From Cepaea nemoralis (Eukaryota; Mollusca; Gastropoda; Stylommatophora; Helicidae), in the NCBI GenBank assembly GCA_014155875.1, contig JACEFZ010014487.1, positions 1 through 64,000 of the forward strand: DNA of 64,000 bases. Reading direction: 5' to 3'. Within the stretch, counting starts at the first letter, position 1. Each line of letters starts with the position of its first letter. The translations under genes were made by a program, and so were the position numbers. Shown here piece after piece: positions 1 to 9,607 of this stretch. The notes under the pieces are model-generated. The model did not search any database, was not told the origin of the DNA, and was given only the letters and a program-made list of their open reading frames with translations.

Positions 1-411
1 AGGGGGGATATTTCAAACATCTAACATACACAAACAGAACTGTGTACAACTAGCTGACATAGGGGTCATACATCACAGACAAGCAGTGGGTATAGTTCAA
101 ACATCTAACATACAGCTCTGTGTGACACTTTCTGCAGACATCTTTGTGGAAACAGCCAGAGACTTATGGGATAAAACTAGGTACAATGTAATTGATCCTC
201 TTGTCTTGTAGGTAGATGATGAGCGCCATGCAGGTAAGAAGCTTAACACAAGTCATGTAGTGAACACCAGCAAGGTTATAACATGAAACAGAACAATCAC
301 CCTGTACCCAGCTGGCCTTCCTCACGCCACACTCAATGTTTCAGACCCCATGTACTATCTGGGGTGGGGTGTATGCATGGCAGTTCTGAATGGGTTGATG
401 TATACCTATAA

Positions 412-412
412 A

Positions 413-451
<39 letters not shown>

Positions 452-480
452 GCAGGCAGGCAGGCAGGCAGGCAGGCAGA
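412..480. repeat. (CAGA)n/(CAGG)n microsatellite
   Basis: About ten CAGA units pass directly into about seven CAGG units. Flanks 1-411 and 481-857 show no coding signal. A short direct duplication of a segment containing tcaaacatctaacataca is visible near 14-31 and 89-106. Open frames across the microsatellite are composition artefacts. Confidence 0.9.
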
Positions 481-857
481 CATGTACATGATGAGGGTGC
501 CATGTCTATGGCACTAGCATATTGCTGGTTCACTGTGACTGAAACAAAACTGCCTGGCAGTCTCTCTACACCTTAATAAATTAAGCACTGACCAAAACCG
601 TATTCCGTAATAGGCACCAATTCAACTTAAAATTGACCAAAACAGGACTGTAGAAAAAAGAAGCCTGTAATTTATTCAGTAAAAGGGCTTTTTTCTCTGT
701 TCTTGTTAGACACAGGGTGAACGTTACATGTATTCAGGGATAGGATACACTATGGTCACGTAATTTACGTGATTTTTGAAGATCTTGTAGTTTCTTGAGC
801 TCAGAGATTGCAAACACGTTTTCCTTCAGAGCAGGGGTTTCCCAAAGGGGGGAAATT

Positions 858-881
858 CCCCCCCCCCCCCCCCCCCCCCCT

Positions 882-956
<75 letters not shown>
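858..956. repeat. Extreme poly-C run
   Basis: A 23-nt C run, TT, then a 74-nt C run. The polyproline and polyglycine frames through it are not genes. It sits at the edge of a stretch with many other inflated homopolymers, so its length is probably at least partly a sequencing or consensus artefact. Confidence 0.85.
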
Positions 957-959
<3 letters not shown>

Positions 960-1299
960 CGCATTAATACAAGAACCAATTATTTGGGATATTGTTTTTC
1001 CCTTCATACTTTACCGTTAGTACGTCCCCTTCTTCTAAAATTTTTTTTTAAAAAAGTAAGTAGACCCACAAATCATTTTTTGTGGATGTCTAGTTTTAGT
1101 ATATCCCTATTAAATTTACCTTCCATTTTTACATATACTGTGTGGGTATGTGGGGATTTTTAGATAGGAAATATGAAAGAGGGGAATGACGTTCTGAAAA
1201 TAGGGTGAAAGGGGGCCCCACGGGCCCAAAATTTTTTGATGGGAAAGGGGGGAATGACGTTTTTCTGAAAATATGGTTGAAGGGGGGCAGGGCCCAAAA

Positions 1300-1618
1300 A
1301 AATTGAGAACTATCCCCAGTGTGAAAAATGGCCTGGCTGTGAATCGTTAGTGGTTTACATCAATATAGAGACAAACTCCGGCCTTGTAGTGTATAAAAGG
1401 TTTTATTGAGTCATCAAATACATTTCCTGCTGCCGATGTAAATACAGACATCTTTGTTGTTCTTTAAGGCCCAATCCCAAGTGACGCGTGAGCAACCCCC
1501 GGATACCTAAACCCATTCGTGCTCCCCGCGTTTTACTAAATTTATTTCCCCATTAGTTAATGAATGCGCAGCATTCATTAACTCTCTAACTACTAAACCC
1601 AAATCCCTTACTGTTTTT
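1300..1618 (-). repeat. 3' LTR of the Gypsy-type element
   Basis: It matches 9291-9607 along its whole length in the same order, with scattered differences that mostly lengthen homopolymers. On the minus strand it begins just after a polypurine tract. An AATAAA polyadenylation signal lies in the middle, as expected for the R region. The left edge is approximate because similarity fades over the last 20 bp. Confidence 0.85.
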
Positions 1619-1619
1619 A

Positions 1620-1632
1620 CCTCCCCCTTTTT
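1620..1632 (-). other. Polypurine tract (plus-strand primer)
   Basis: On the minus strand this reads AAAAAGGGGGAGG, directly upstream of the 3' LTR. That is the expected position and composition of the polypurine tract that primes plus-strand DNA synthesis in LTR elements. Homopolymer lengths may be inflated. Confidence 0.7.
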
Positions 1633-3879
1633 CAAAAAAACTTTTTTTCGGGGAAAAATCTCAACTCCAACCCTTAAAAAACTTAACTCAATTTGAAATA
1701 TTTTTTCCCTTTTACCGATTCTACCCAACAATCCCTCAACATATATTTTTTAATTCAAATCCCTCCTTTTTATCTCATCCTACCAAACGCCCCCCAACCC
1801 CGAGACTACTTTTACCCCAAAGTCCGTAATACCAAAAACCCCACTATAAAATCCTCCCCTTTCAAACCCCTCTACAAAACTCTCTAAAAACTCTCTATAA
1901 GCGAAACCCCTTTTAAAGTGTCCATCTAAATTAGATTTACCAAAAAATTTAAGATATTTTCCTTATCTTTTTCTCACTTAATCACATTCTCACTATTCCA
2001 GGATAGACAGAAAAAAGTTTAGTTTTGAGGTTTGGTGCGCACCGAAGAAAATTAGAAAGTAAGAAAATAGTAAGAAATTCACATTTTTCTTCCCCCTGCA
2101 TTCTCAAAAAATTTATAAAAAAAAAATTTTCAAAATTTATCTTCATTGCCTCCCAAAAATAATTTTTTTTTATCCCAAAAAATTTTTAATCCAAAACTAC
2201 CCCCCCTTTTGTATTATTCACCTCGTCAAGTTCAACCCTTCCTTCCCAAAAAACCAGAGTCCACTTATTTAAATGCCAAAATTTAACCCTGGCATTTCCC
2301 CCCCCCAATTCTCCCCTTAAACCCCTGTTTCCCCCGCTCCTATTTCAACCCCCCTTTTCCCAGTATCGCCCTCATTTCCCCCCATCCATGGGGTTTCAAT
2401 CCCGGGATTTTCATTACGAACCTCTAAAGTAGTCCCCAATTCAATCCCCCCAAAACCCTTTTTAACGGTTTTTAAATCTTTCCAACCCCATTAAATTAAA
2501 TTTTCTACAACCCCACCACTTTTAAAAACTCCCCCTTTACTTTTTAAACATCTATTACTTGCAATAAAATTCCCCTTAAACTTTTTTCCCCCTCAATTTC
2601 TTTTTAAAACGAACAGTTAAGTAATTCGTCACAAAAATAAAACGAAGCATCCCCTTATCCATTTTTTCAATTTTCTCAAGCCCCCCAAAAAACCCTCTTA
2701 TTTTTCCCCCAAATAACTAAACCTAAAATTTATTTTAAAAAAGGGGTAATCAAAAAAAACCAAAAATTTTGTAAAAAAAACACTAAGGGTAACTTCATCA
2801 CATTTTTAAAGCAAAAGTCAAAAAAATGGAAAAATTCCCCCCTCATTCTTTACCTTTTTTCCCCACCTTATTCAAAATAAACAAGTATGAAAAAAAATCA
2901 TATTTACATCCCAAAATAATTAGACTCTAATCAATTTTTTTCCCAAAAAAACTAACCTTCAAACTTAAAAATAAAAATGTTAAAGCATTTAATACTCCTA
3001 ACTTTACAATATTAGTTACCCCCGCAATCTAAACAACTCTTATTAATTATTTCAACCTTTCTTCATTTAAATTAAAATTCCCCTGTCCAAATTTCTTTTC
3101 ATTCAACTCAAAATTCTACCAATACACACTTCCCATTTTTTAATAACCCCAAAATTTTTTTCTAAATGCAATCTCTCATCAAGTTATTTTCCCGGGGTTT
3201 TTTTTTTTTCATACACCATCCTCTCATTTCTGACTCCTCCATTTTTTCCCGGAAACCCCAAAAAAACCAATTTTTCCAAATCCAACTAATCTTTCTCCCT
3301 TATGCAATGATCTTTCAAAATGGCAACTTCACCTTGGGGTTTTCTCAAAAATTTTTTTCCCAATTTCTCTTTCTTTTGTTATCTAACTTTTTTTTTTACC
3401 CTTCATATTAAAATATTTTTTTTCTTTATCATTCTTCAAAAACCTCAACTTTTTTTCCCTCTGTAATCTTTTTTTTTATTTTTCTTCTTTTACCGATAAT
3501 CTTTATTTTTTGTTTTTTACCAACTCTCCCAATCTATAGGTATGGTACCTTCTCTGAAATTTCCATCTGAAAATTTCTTCTGAATAAAAATTTTATTATT
3601 ATCCTTCTCTTTTTCCCTTTTATCCCTTTAAATATTCTACTTTAAGTAAACATCCCGAATTTATTTTTTATAGAATATACGGGACCCTTTTTTTCTTTTT
3701 CCCCGGGCCCCAAATACCAAATTTAGACCCTATTTTTTTTTAATAAACTCTTCACCTATGTTAAACCCCTTAATGTGCATTTTTATTTGGATTTTTCTTT
3801 TTCTGGCCTTAATTTTTTTTCTTCGTTATTCTTTTTTTTTTGCCCTCTTTCCTAAACCCCTATTTTTTCTTTAGGCTTT

Positions 3880-4002
3880 AATAAATTGTCTCGGTAATTT
3901 GGTTCTCTTCCGTAGTAGGTAAAATGGTGGAAACCTTTCCTTCTTTTGGTTGTACGGTCGCCCCCAAATGCTATTCCCAAATAAAGATCCCAATCCATAT
4001 CG
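3880..4002 (-). pseudogene. Integrase C-terminal core remnant
   Basis: In shifting minus-strand frames the segment reads WDLYLGIAFGG and then YGREPNY. These resemble the end of the Ty3/Gypsy integrase core, where a YLxxIAFAYN-like helix is followed some 15 residues later by PFxLLYGREP. The zinc-binding HHCC region and the catalytic DDE residues could not be traced. Position is correct: downstream of RNase H and upstream of the 3' LTR. Frame changes within 120 bp make this a fragment, and the rest of 1.6-3.8 kb gives no recognisable protein. Confidence 0.5.
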
Positions 4003-5084
4003 TTTTTCTACTTTTTCGCCAAATTGTAAATGTTTATGTTGTCTCCTTTTTCATTCGAAATGGTCTTAAAAAGTTTTTATGTTTTATATTCAAATCTTTT
4101 AACAATTTTTAAAATTTCTTTTCAAATTTTTATTTCTTAAGTATTGTCTTGGCACCCAAAACCTTTTAATTTTTTTTTAAAAACTATTTATAACAGAATA
4201 GCTCTTGTTGGAATTGGATAAACCGGGCCAGGTTAGAATCCAATGTATAATAAATTTTCCCATAATGTTTTTATGGGCCGAAATTAAAATCATTTCTCAT
4301 TAAAAATTGAAAATTCTGTATCTTTGGGGACTTTAATTATCTTCATTTTCAACCTACATTTTCCATGCTAAATTTCAAACCCTTTTTAAAATAAATTCGG
4401 AAAATTTATCAATAGCCTTCAATTATCTCGCCAAAAAGCCCATTTTTATCAGATATGTTTAAAACTTCCCGCAAATGTTTGGAAATAATTTTTTAATCCC
4501 TCCCCTTTTTCAGAAAATAAATTTATTGTTTCTTGAGCCAAAATTTTCTTTTAAAATTTTTTCCCCTGCTTTCAATTTTTTTTAATCGATTATTTTTGGG
4601 ATCTAATTCCTGTTCATTTTTCATTTTTAAAATCTAATGTTATTTCCTCTATTTTCAAAATCTTGTTCTGCTGTAGCTTTTCAATTTATTTTCAAATCTT
4701 TATTTCTTCCAAATTCCTGTCGCAATTTTGGTTCTCCCTATTTTAGTAGGGTTTCGAATTGGTATTGGTTCTAGACAATAAACAGCCGTATTATTTTTCC
4801 CAAAATCTCTACTTTGCATTTACCCCTGTTTTGTGCCCATTTTGTATTTTCCTTTTTTTTTTCTTCTAATATAATTTTAAAGGGCTTTATCGTTTTAAAT
4901 AATAAAATTTGGGGTTATTAATAATAATTTAGTTTTTAAGATAGTGTATAGCTAGGCCCCCTTCTCAATAGTCCCCCTTTTCGCTGGATTTTAAGCAGTG
5001 AAAGAAATTTTGGGTCTTTCATTTTTAATCCTGGTATTCCTGAGTTTTCTCCTTCATACGGTTGTGTTAAACATGTCCTATGGC

Positions 5085-5165
5085 ATTATCTGAAGCATCT
5101 GTATAAAAAACCCAAATTTGTTTATTTAAATCTGGATGTGCCAATAGTGGAACTGTTGTTAAGCT
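5085..5165 (-). pseudogene. RNase H domain remnant of the retrotransposon
   Basis: The minus strand reads LLAHPDLNKQIWVF followed, after a frame change in a T/A homopolymer, by YTDASDNAIGH. This corresponds to the start of the Ty3/Gypsy RNase H domain (APVLxxPDxxKPFxxxTDASxxAIG), including the first catalytic aspartate in TDAS. Farther along the reading frame collapses. The fragment lies about 370 bp beyond the RT YIDD motif, a normal distance. Confidence 0.7.
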
Positions 5166-5479
5166 TTTTTTTTTAAAAATGAACGCCTTCTGACAATCTT
5201 CGTCCACTTAAACTTGCATATTTAAGGTCAATTTTATAATAGGTTCTGCTATCTGTGAAAAATTTGGGAACGAATCGTTTAATACCCGGTCATACCTATA
5301 AAAGCTCGAACTTCTCCCCGTTGGTCGGAGAAGATAAATCTCTAATCACTTTAATTTTTTTTTGATCAGGCTTAATTCCCTCTCTTTTAATAATGTACCC
5401 AAAATTTTTGGTTTCTTTTTTTAAGAATTCACATTTACTCAATTTCAATTAACATGTGTATTCTTAGCCTATCAAATAC

Positions 5480-5963
5480 CAATTTTACATGTTTTAGATA
5501 TCTTGTACGTCCCCTGATGTATATATTAAAATATCATCTATATATGCCAACGCAAATTTTGAAACCCACGTAATACTTCTTTTATTAATAACATGTAGTG
5601 AGATGGAGCTGTGCGAACTCCGAATGGCATTCGTAAAAATTCGTAAAACCCATATGAGTACAGAAAGCACTTTTCTTTTGAGCATCCCCCGACATCGGGA
5701 TACACCAGAATCCTGATCTTGCTTTAGGTAGTGAAGAAGTAGAGCCTTAAGTAACCCCAAAATATCATCAATCACCGGCAATGGGTAGCTACATTCTTAG
5801 TGATTTTGTTAAACGCCCGATAATCCAACAAAATCGATGTGAACCATCGCCTTGGTCCAATTACGATCGGAGATGACCACTCAGACTTGATCTTGTTATT
5901 ATTCCCGCTTTTAACATATCTTCAATTGCCTTCTCTACAATCTCTCTGTTTCTTAAAGGAGTT
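5480..5963 (-). pseudogene. Reverse transcriptase domain remnant
   Basis: The active-site motif ALAYIDDILIYT lies at about 5530-5550 (the YxDD box of reverse transcriptases). Upstream, PVIDDIL and MPFGVR-like pieces of the fingers and palm subdomains can be read, but in different frames. The frame also breaks at about 5968: the pol frame meets a stop just after an A5 run exactly where the conserved KPYR motif would be expected, and that motif continues one frame over. These breaks look like one-base homopolymer indels, either sequencing error or decay. Confidence 0.8.
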
Positions 5964-7145
5964 CTATATGGTTTTTAAACTAATTGGTGGATGATTTCCA
6001 GTGTCTATTTCCATTGTAACTGTACTAGTTTTTCCCAATTCTAAATCATTAATTGCAAAAACGTCTTGGTTTTCTTTCACCAATTGTTCTAATATTTCTT
6101 TATTCTCCGGTGGGGCTTTTAACTGTGATAACAATTCTTGTTCTCTTGTCCTTTTGTCTACTGTATCTATTTGAGATGGATATTTTTTGAATGTATGGAT
6201 CAATTCATCATTCCGTCTTTTCCAGCTTCTTTTATAATTATTTCTGACATTATTTCTGACCATGGGAGTTTCTGAATAATCATTTCCCAACATGTTTTCT
6301 TTTTCTATAGTTAACATGTTATCATTATTATAAGCTACTTTAGCGATTACACAGCCTCTATATAATTTAATATTTTTTCCTGTATTGTTTAGGAGCATCA
6401 CTGGAAAGCTGAGATGTTTATCTAATATTATTAACCCATCGGTGACTTCCAAGCCAGGTTCATCTATTATTTTTCTCTCTAATTCCGTTATTTTAACTGT
6501 TTGTCCAACCGAAAAGTACGGATTCTTTTTCATTTTTGCCTGTATTAAATTAACCGTTTGTGGTTTCAAATTCATGGTCGTTTTGACTCTAACTAGTGTC
6601 GACACATGCATATCCTCTTCTAAATCCACGTAAACATCTTGGAATTTTAATTTATGTAAATCAAAATAAAGTCTCACCCCATTTTTCAATAAAAAATCTC
6701 TACCCAATATCATATTTCTATTTAAATCCTTGACTACATGGAACATATGCCTAACATTTATCCCTCCTAATTTAAAATTTATCATCGTTTGACCAAGCAC
6801 TTCTAAATTTTGTCCAGTTACCGAATGAAGATTATCCTGAATTCTAAATATTTTGAAATTTTTTAATATTCGATATAAAAATGTTTCTTTAATCACACTA
6901 ACTTGCGTTCCCGAGTCAACTAATGTTCTAATTTTATATTTCCCTATTTCTATAATACATGGACTAGGATCAATCATATTTAGTGACAACTGTTTTATCT
7001 CCCCAAGTTGAGGCCACTTCTTATGTTTTCTATTTGTAAATGTCCTATTATACTCATCATTTGGGTTTTTAATATATTTATTCATCTTTTGGACCTTACT
7101 ATTTTCCCCCTTACTGCCGATCCTGTTCAGTAAGCGGGATGCCAA
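5964..7145 (-). CDS. Pol N-terminus: aspartic protease and start of RT
   Basis: An open frame of about 393 codons with no ATG at its beginning; it enters by -1 frameshifting from gag at 7145-7151. The retropepsin active site is LVDSGTQVSVI (residues about 75-85), where DSG is the catalytic triplet, and MILGRDFL (about 145-152) is the conserved second protease motif. The C-terminus (FAINDLELGKT, then MEIDTGNHPPISLK) is the usual linker leading into the reverse transcriptase. The product would cleave Gag-Pol in the virus-like particle. The frame ends prematurely at 5964 next to an A-run indel, and the RT continues in other frames. No single intact polyprotein remains. Confidence 0.85.
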   Translation of the reverse strand: MASRLLNRIGSKGENSKVQKMNKYIKNPNDEYNRTFTNRKHKKWPQLGEIKQLSLNMIDPSPCIIEIGKYKIRTLVDSGTQVSVIKETFLYRILKNFKIFRIQDNLHSVTGQNLEVLGQTMINFKLGGINVRHMFHVVKDLNRNMILGRDFLLKNGVRLYFDLHKLKFQDVYVDLEEDMHVSTLVRVKTTMNLKPQTVNLIQAKMKKNPYFSVGQTVKITELERKIIDEPGLEVTDGLIILDKHLSFPVMLLNNTGKNIKLYRGCVIAKVAYNNDNMLTIEKENMLGNDYSETPMVRNNVRNNYKRSWKRRNDELIHTFKKYPSQIDTVDKRTREQELLSQLKAPPENKEILEQLVKENQDVFAINDLELGKTSTVTMEIDTGNHPPISLKTI

Positions 7146-7151
7146 TTTCCC
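7106..7151 (-). promoter_or_regulatory. Programmed -1 frameshift signal, gag-pol
   Basis: On the minus strand the heptamer GGGAAAT (7151-7145) is in the gag frame as G GGA AAT, the canonical X XXY YYZ arrangement. After a 6-nt spacer, CCCGCTTACTG (7138-7128) can pair with CAGTAAGGGGG (7116-7106): 7 bp, one G-G mismatch, then 3 bp, with an 11-nt loop. The gag stop codon (7129-7127) lies at the stem-loop junction. A -1 slip at the heptamer enters exactly the pol frame. The arrangement is seen directly; its activity is inferred from known retroviral signals. Confidence 0.8.
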
Positions 7152-8080
7152 TGATCTCCTGACCTTATAAAATTTCTCTGCACCTCTCCATAATTCCCAT
7201 TTGATGATCTACCATTTACAGTTCTATTCTGTGTACTAGTCTGAGCACATCTATTATTTTGTGTATTCGACTGGACACGTCTGTTACCACAGAAGCGAAG
7301 AATGTGTCCACGTTGGCGGCACCCCCAACAAACCACATTTGTGTTATTTGTGTTACCTACCATGTCTCTTACAGTATTTCTCACTTGTCTTTCTCTACCT
7401 TGATTATATACGTTACTGTTTCCTTGTAACATCTGTATTTCTCCCCTTCTTCTTCTCCATCCATATCTATACTGTCCTATTTCCATTGGTTCTTCAATTC
7501 TATCTTCTGAACTACTACCTAACTCTCGTCCTACCCTCAATCTAAACCTTCTTCTCAAGCTTTCCTCTTGTGTAACTATATCTACAGCTTGTGACAACCT
7601 TGCAGGATTCTCTCTCATTAATTTAAATTTCAGTCCATCTGACCTAATCCCATCACCAAAAATCCCCACCAACATCCGTTCCACTTCCTCAGCTCGGACA
7701 TTCTGACCCAAAAATGACTCTTCGGCTAAATTGATCAACCTATCACTGTATAGCTGCACACTTTCTGTAGTATTTTGTCTCGTCTGTCGCAACACTGAGA
7801 ATGCGTGTTGAGGGTCAGTAATCTCTGCATATTTGTGAGCTAAGTCGTCTTTGAATTGTTCCCAGGTTTCACCTCCTCCAGCTTCTAGCTTTCTTCTTAT
7901 ATGATCAGAAACAGGACTTGCACTAGTTCTATAAGCCAAATTCTTTTTATCCTCATCCGTAGCGTTCACTAGATAAGCATGTTTCTCAATGGATACAATC
8001 CATTTCTTAAATTGACTCGCCTGTCCATTAAACCTCTCGACATCACTGACTACACTTTGCTGTCTTAACACCGAGTCCAA
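7127..8080 (-). CDS. Gag-like polyprotein of the Gypsy-type element
   Basis: An open frame of about 317 codons. The N-terminal part (FNGQASQFKKWIVSIEKHAY, then a helical region with LRQTRQNTTESVQLYSDRL) resembles the retrotransposon gag/capsid family. A CCHC zinc knuckle, CWGCRQRGHILRFC (C-x2-C-x4-H-x4-C), sits at about residues 251-264, followed by a basic, Asn/Gln-rich tail. It would form the particle shell and package RNA. There is no in-frame ATG: the frame begins at a TTG, and the nearest upstream ATG (8130-8128) is in another frame, so a one-base indel probably separates the true start from the body. Pol follows in the -1 frame. Confidence 0.85.
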   Translation of the reverse strand: MDSVLRQQSVVSDVERFNGQASQFKKWIVSIEKHAYLVNATDEDKKNLAYRTSASPVSDHIRRKLEAGGGETWEQFKDDLAHKYAEITDPQHAFSVLRQTRQNTTESVQLYSDRLINLAEESFLGQNVRAEEVERMLVGIFGDGIRSDGLKFKLMRENPARLSQAVDIVTQEESLRRRFRLRVGRELGSSSEDRIEEPMEIGQYRYGWRRRRGEIQMLQGNSNVYNQGRERQVRNTVRDMVGNTNNTNVVCWGCRQRGHILRFCGNRRVQSNTQNNRCAQTSTQNRTVNGRSSNGNYGEVQRNFIRSGDQGNWHPAY

Positions 8081-8345
8081 CTTTGATATTGAACTCCACT
8101 AAGTACTTGTGAAAGATCTTGGGCTTCCATTCTAAAAAAAATCTGAAATGGAAAATACAGCAGTACCAAACAATCTAATATATTAATATGTCCTAAATCA
8201 AGCAGTTGGAAATCTTAATCTAAAATTTAACAATACCTGCTATACTTATAGTCCTGTCGTTTGTCCAATCGTTTTTCTTATTCAAAACTGATGATCTGCC
8301 GTTGTAAAAATTTTAGAACAATTCCAGCGTCTCGCAGAGTATGGT

Positions 8346-8583
8346 TGTCGTCCAATCGAAAAAATTGAAGGAGTATGATGCCCAATCGAAAAAATTGAAG
8401 GAGTATGACGCCCAATCGACAAAATTGAAGGAGTATGACGCCCAATCGACAAAATTGAAGGAGTATAATGCCCAATCGAAAAAATTGAAGGAGTATGACG
8501 CCCAATCGACAAAATTGAAGGAGTATGACGCCCAATCGACAAAATTGAAGGAGTATGATGCCCAATCGACAAAATTGAAGGTT
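8346..8583. repeat. 30-bp minisatellite in the retrotransposon leader
   Basis: About eight tandem copies of a 30-bp unit (aattgaaggagtatgacgcc core), with variants at gac/gat and gaaa/gaca. Because 30 is a multiple of three, open frames appear on both strands; they are artefacts. The array lies between the primer binding site and gag, so it is part of the element's untranslated leader. Farther right, catcttcatgccgctgattg-like text occurs twice (about 8645 and 8760). Confidence 0.95.
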
Positions 8584-8819
8584 GTCTTCTTCTCTCGCAG
8601 GAAAAGAAAAGGAAGAGCCTCTGGATTAATCACTTCAATCGATATTCTTCATGCCGCTGATTGTAGAAAAACGGAAAAACGAGCGTATTTGCTAGGTTCC
8701 TCGCTTCAATCGTAGTCGGTGCCTTCTGACTTACTTTCACCGATAAATGGCCCTTCTAGTCATCTTCATGCCGCTGATTGTGCTCGTCTGGATTTGAAAT
8801 GACAACGATCGAGACAATA

Positions 8820-8823
8820 ATCA

Positions 8824-8856
<33 letters not shown>

Positions 8857-8857
8857 G
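8820..8857. repeat. (TTGA)n microsatellite
   Basis: About nine TTGA/GATT units in the leader of the LTR element. The segment 8858-9270, between it and the primer binding site, shows no recognisable gene. Confidence 0.9.
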
Positions 8858-9272
8858 CCGGCTCACTATAAGCGTTGACCAACAACTCCGGACTTTATCT
8901 TCAGACAACCAAGGTCACCTTCAATGTACTTCAGACGATAACGGTTAAATCGACAGTTCCAGCAAGACCAGATTTCACGGCAGCATATCTGGAACATCCA
9001 TACGTTTCGAAAAGAACGAGCAGGTCAACACAGGATTCAACATTGACGATGGCTGCTTTGTTTCACCACTCAGAACATTATGTGTTGTGTGGCGGTTTTA
9101 ACAACTATCAACCCCATCACAAAGACTTGAAAATACGACATAAGTTGTTCCTCCAGAGTGCAGGACTTCAACACAACCTTCCATGACTTCTGTTGACTTC
9201 TATATTCCAATTTGATTATTTTATGATGACCTCTGTGATCAGTAGTGGCCGTGACAGCACGATTCAGAAATC

Positions 9273-9290
9273 TTGGTATAATTGGCGCCA
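9273..9290 (-). other. Primer binding site candidate
   Basis: On the minus strand TGGCGCC begins immediately after the 5' LTR, as expected for the site where a tRNA primes minus-strand synthesis. TGGCGCC matches the 3' end of tRNA-Lys used by many retroelements, but the match stops after 7-8 nt, so the primer identity is tentative. Confidence 0.55.
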
Positions 9291-9607
9291 AATCAGGTCA
9301 TATCACAGTGTGAACATGGCCTGGCTGTGAATCGTTAGTGGCTGACATCAATATAGATGACAAACTCCGCATTGTAGTGTATAAAAGGTTTATTGAGTCA
9401 TCAAATACATTTTCCTGCTGCCGATGTAAATACAGACATCTTTGTTGTTCTTCTAATGGCCGAATCCCAAGTGACGTGTGAGCAACCCCTGGATACCTAA
9501 ATCCATTCGTGCTCACGCGTTCACTAACTTTATTTCCCCATTAGTTAATGAATGCGCAGCATTAATTAACTCTCTAACTACTAACCTAAATCCCTTACTG
9601 TTATAGA
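9291..9607 (-). repeat. 5' LTR of the Gypsy-type element
   Basis: The cleaner of the two LTRs, matching 1300-1618. On the minus strand it contains AATAAA (9394-9389) for 3' processing, which supports the minus orientation. The primer binding site follows directly. The outer edge at about 9607 is where similarity to the other LTR ends (after cccttactgtt on the plus strand). Confidence 0.88.

Larger units (their letters stand above)
957..5400. other. Low-quality, homopolymer-inflated stretch
   Basis: The sequence is crowded with runs of A, T and C of 4-9 nt. The LTR copy at 1300-1618 differs from its partner at 9291-9607 mainly by base substitutions that create or lengthen homopolymers and by small indels. 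Protein motifs of the retrotransposon can still be picked out in changing frames at about 3.9-5.2 kb. This fits a poor consensus better than ordinary decay, although true pseudogene decay is also possible. Open frames here should not be trusted. Confidence 0.65.
1300..9607 (-). mobile_element. Ty3/Gypsy-type LTR retrotransposon, degraded
   Basis: Two direct LTRs of about 320 bp flank an interior that reads on the minus strand: primer binding site, leader with minisatellite, gag, protease, reverse transcriptase, RNase H, integrase and polypurine tract. The order protease-RT-RNase H-integrase is that of Ty3/Gypsy (Metaviridae-like) elements rather than Copia. At about 8.3 kb it is longer than a typical 5-6 kb element, through a long leader (about 1.2 kb) and a long, corrupted 3' part. 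Gag and the first third of pol are open; the rest is broken by frame changes, so as assembled the element is not functional. It lies in, or downstream of, the host gene on the same strand. Target-site duplications could not be made out. Confidence 0.85.

Noticed and set aside
734..1163. Poly-proline and poly-glycine open frames
   Set aside because: They only translate the poly-C run; no start context, splice site or conserved sequence.
834..1318. hAT-like element with ends CAGGGGTTTCCCAA and ATAGTTCTCAATTTT
   Set aside because: Termini resemble hAT ends, but flanking 8-bp duplications are absent and the right end overlaps the 3' LTR border in low-quality sequence.
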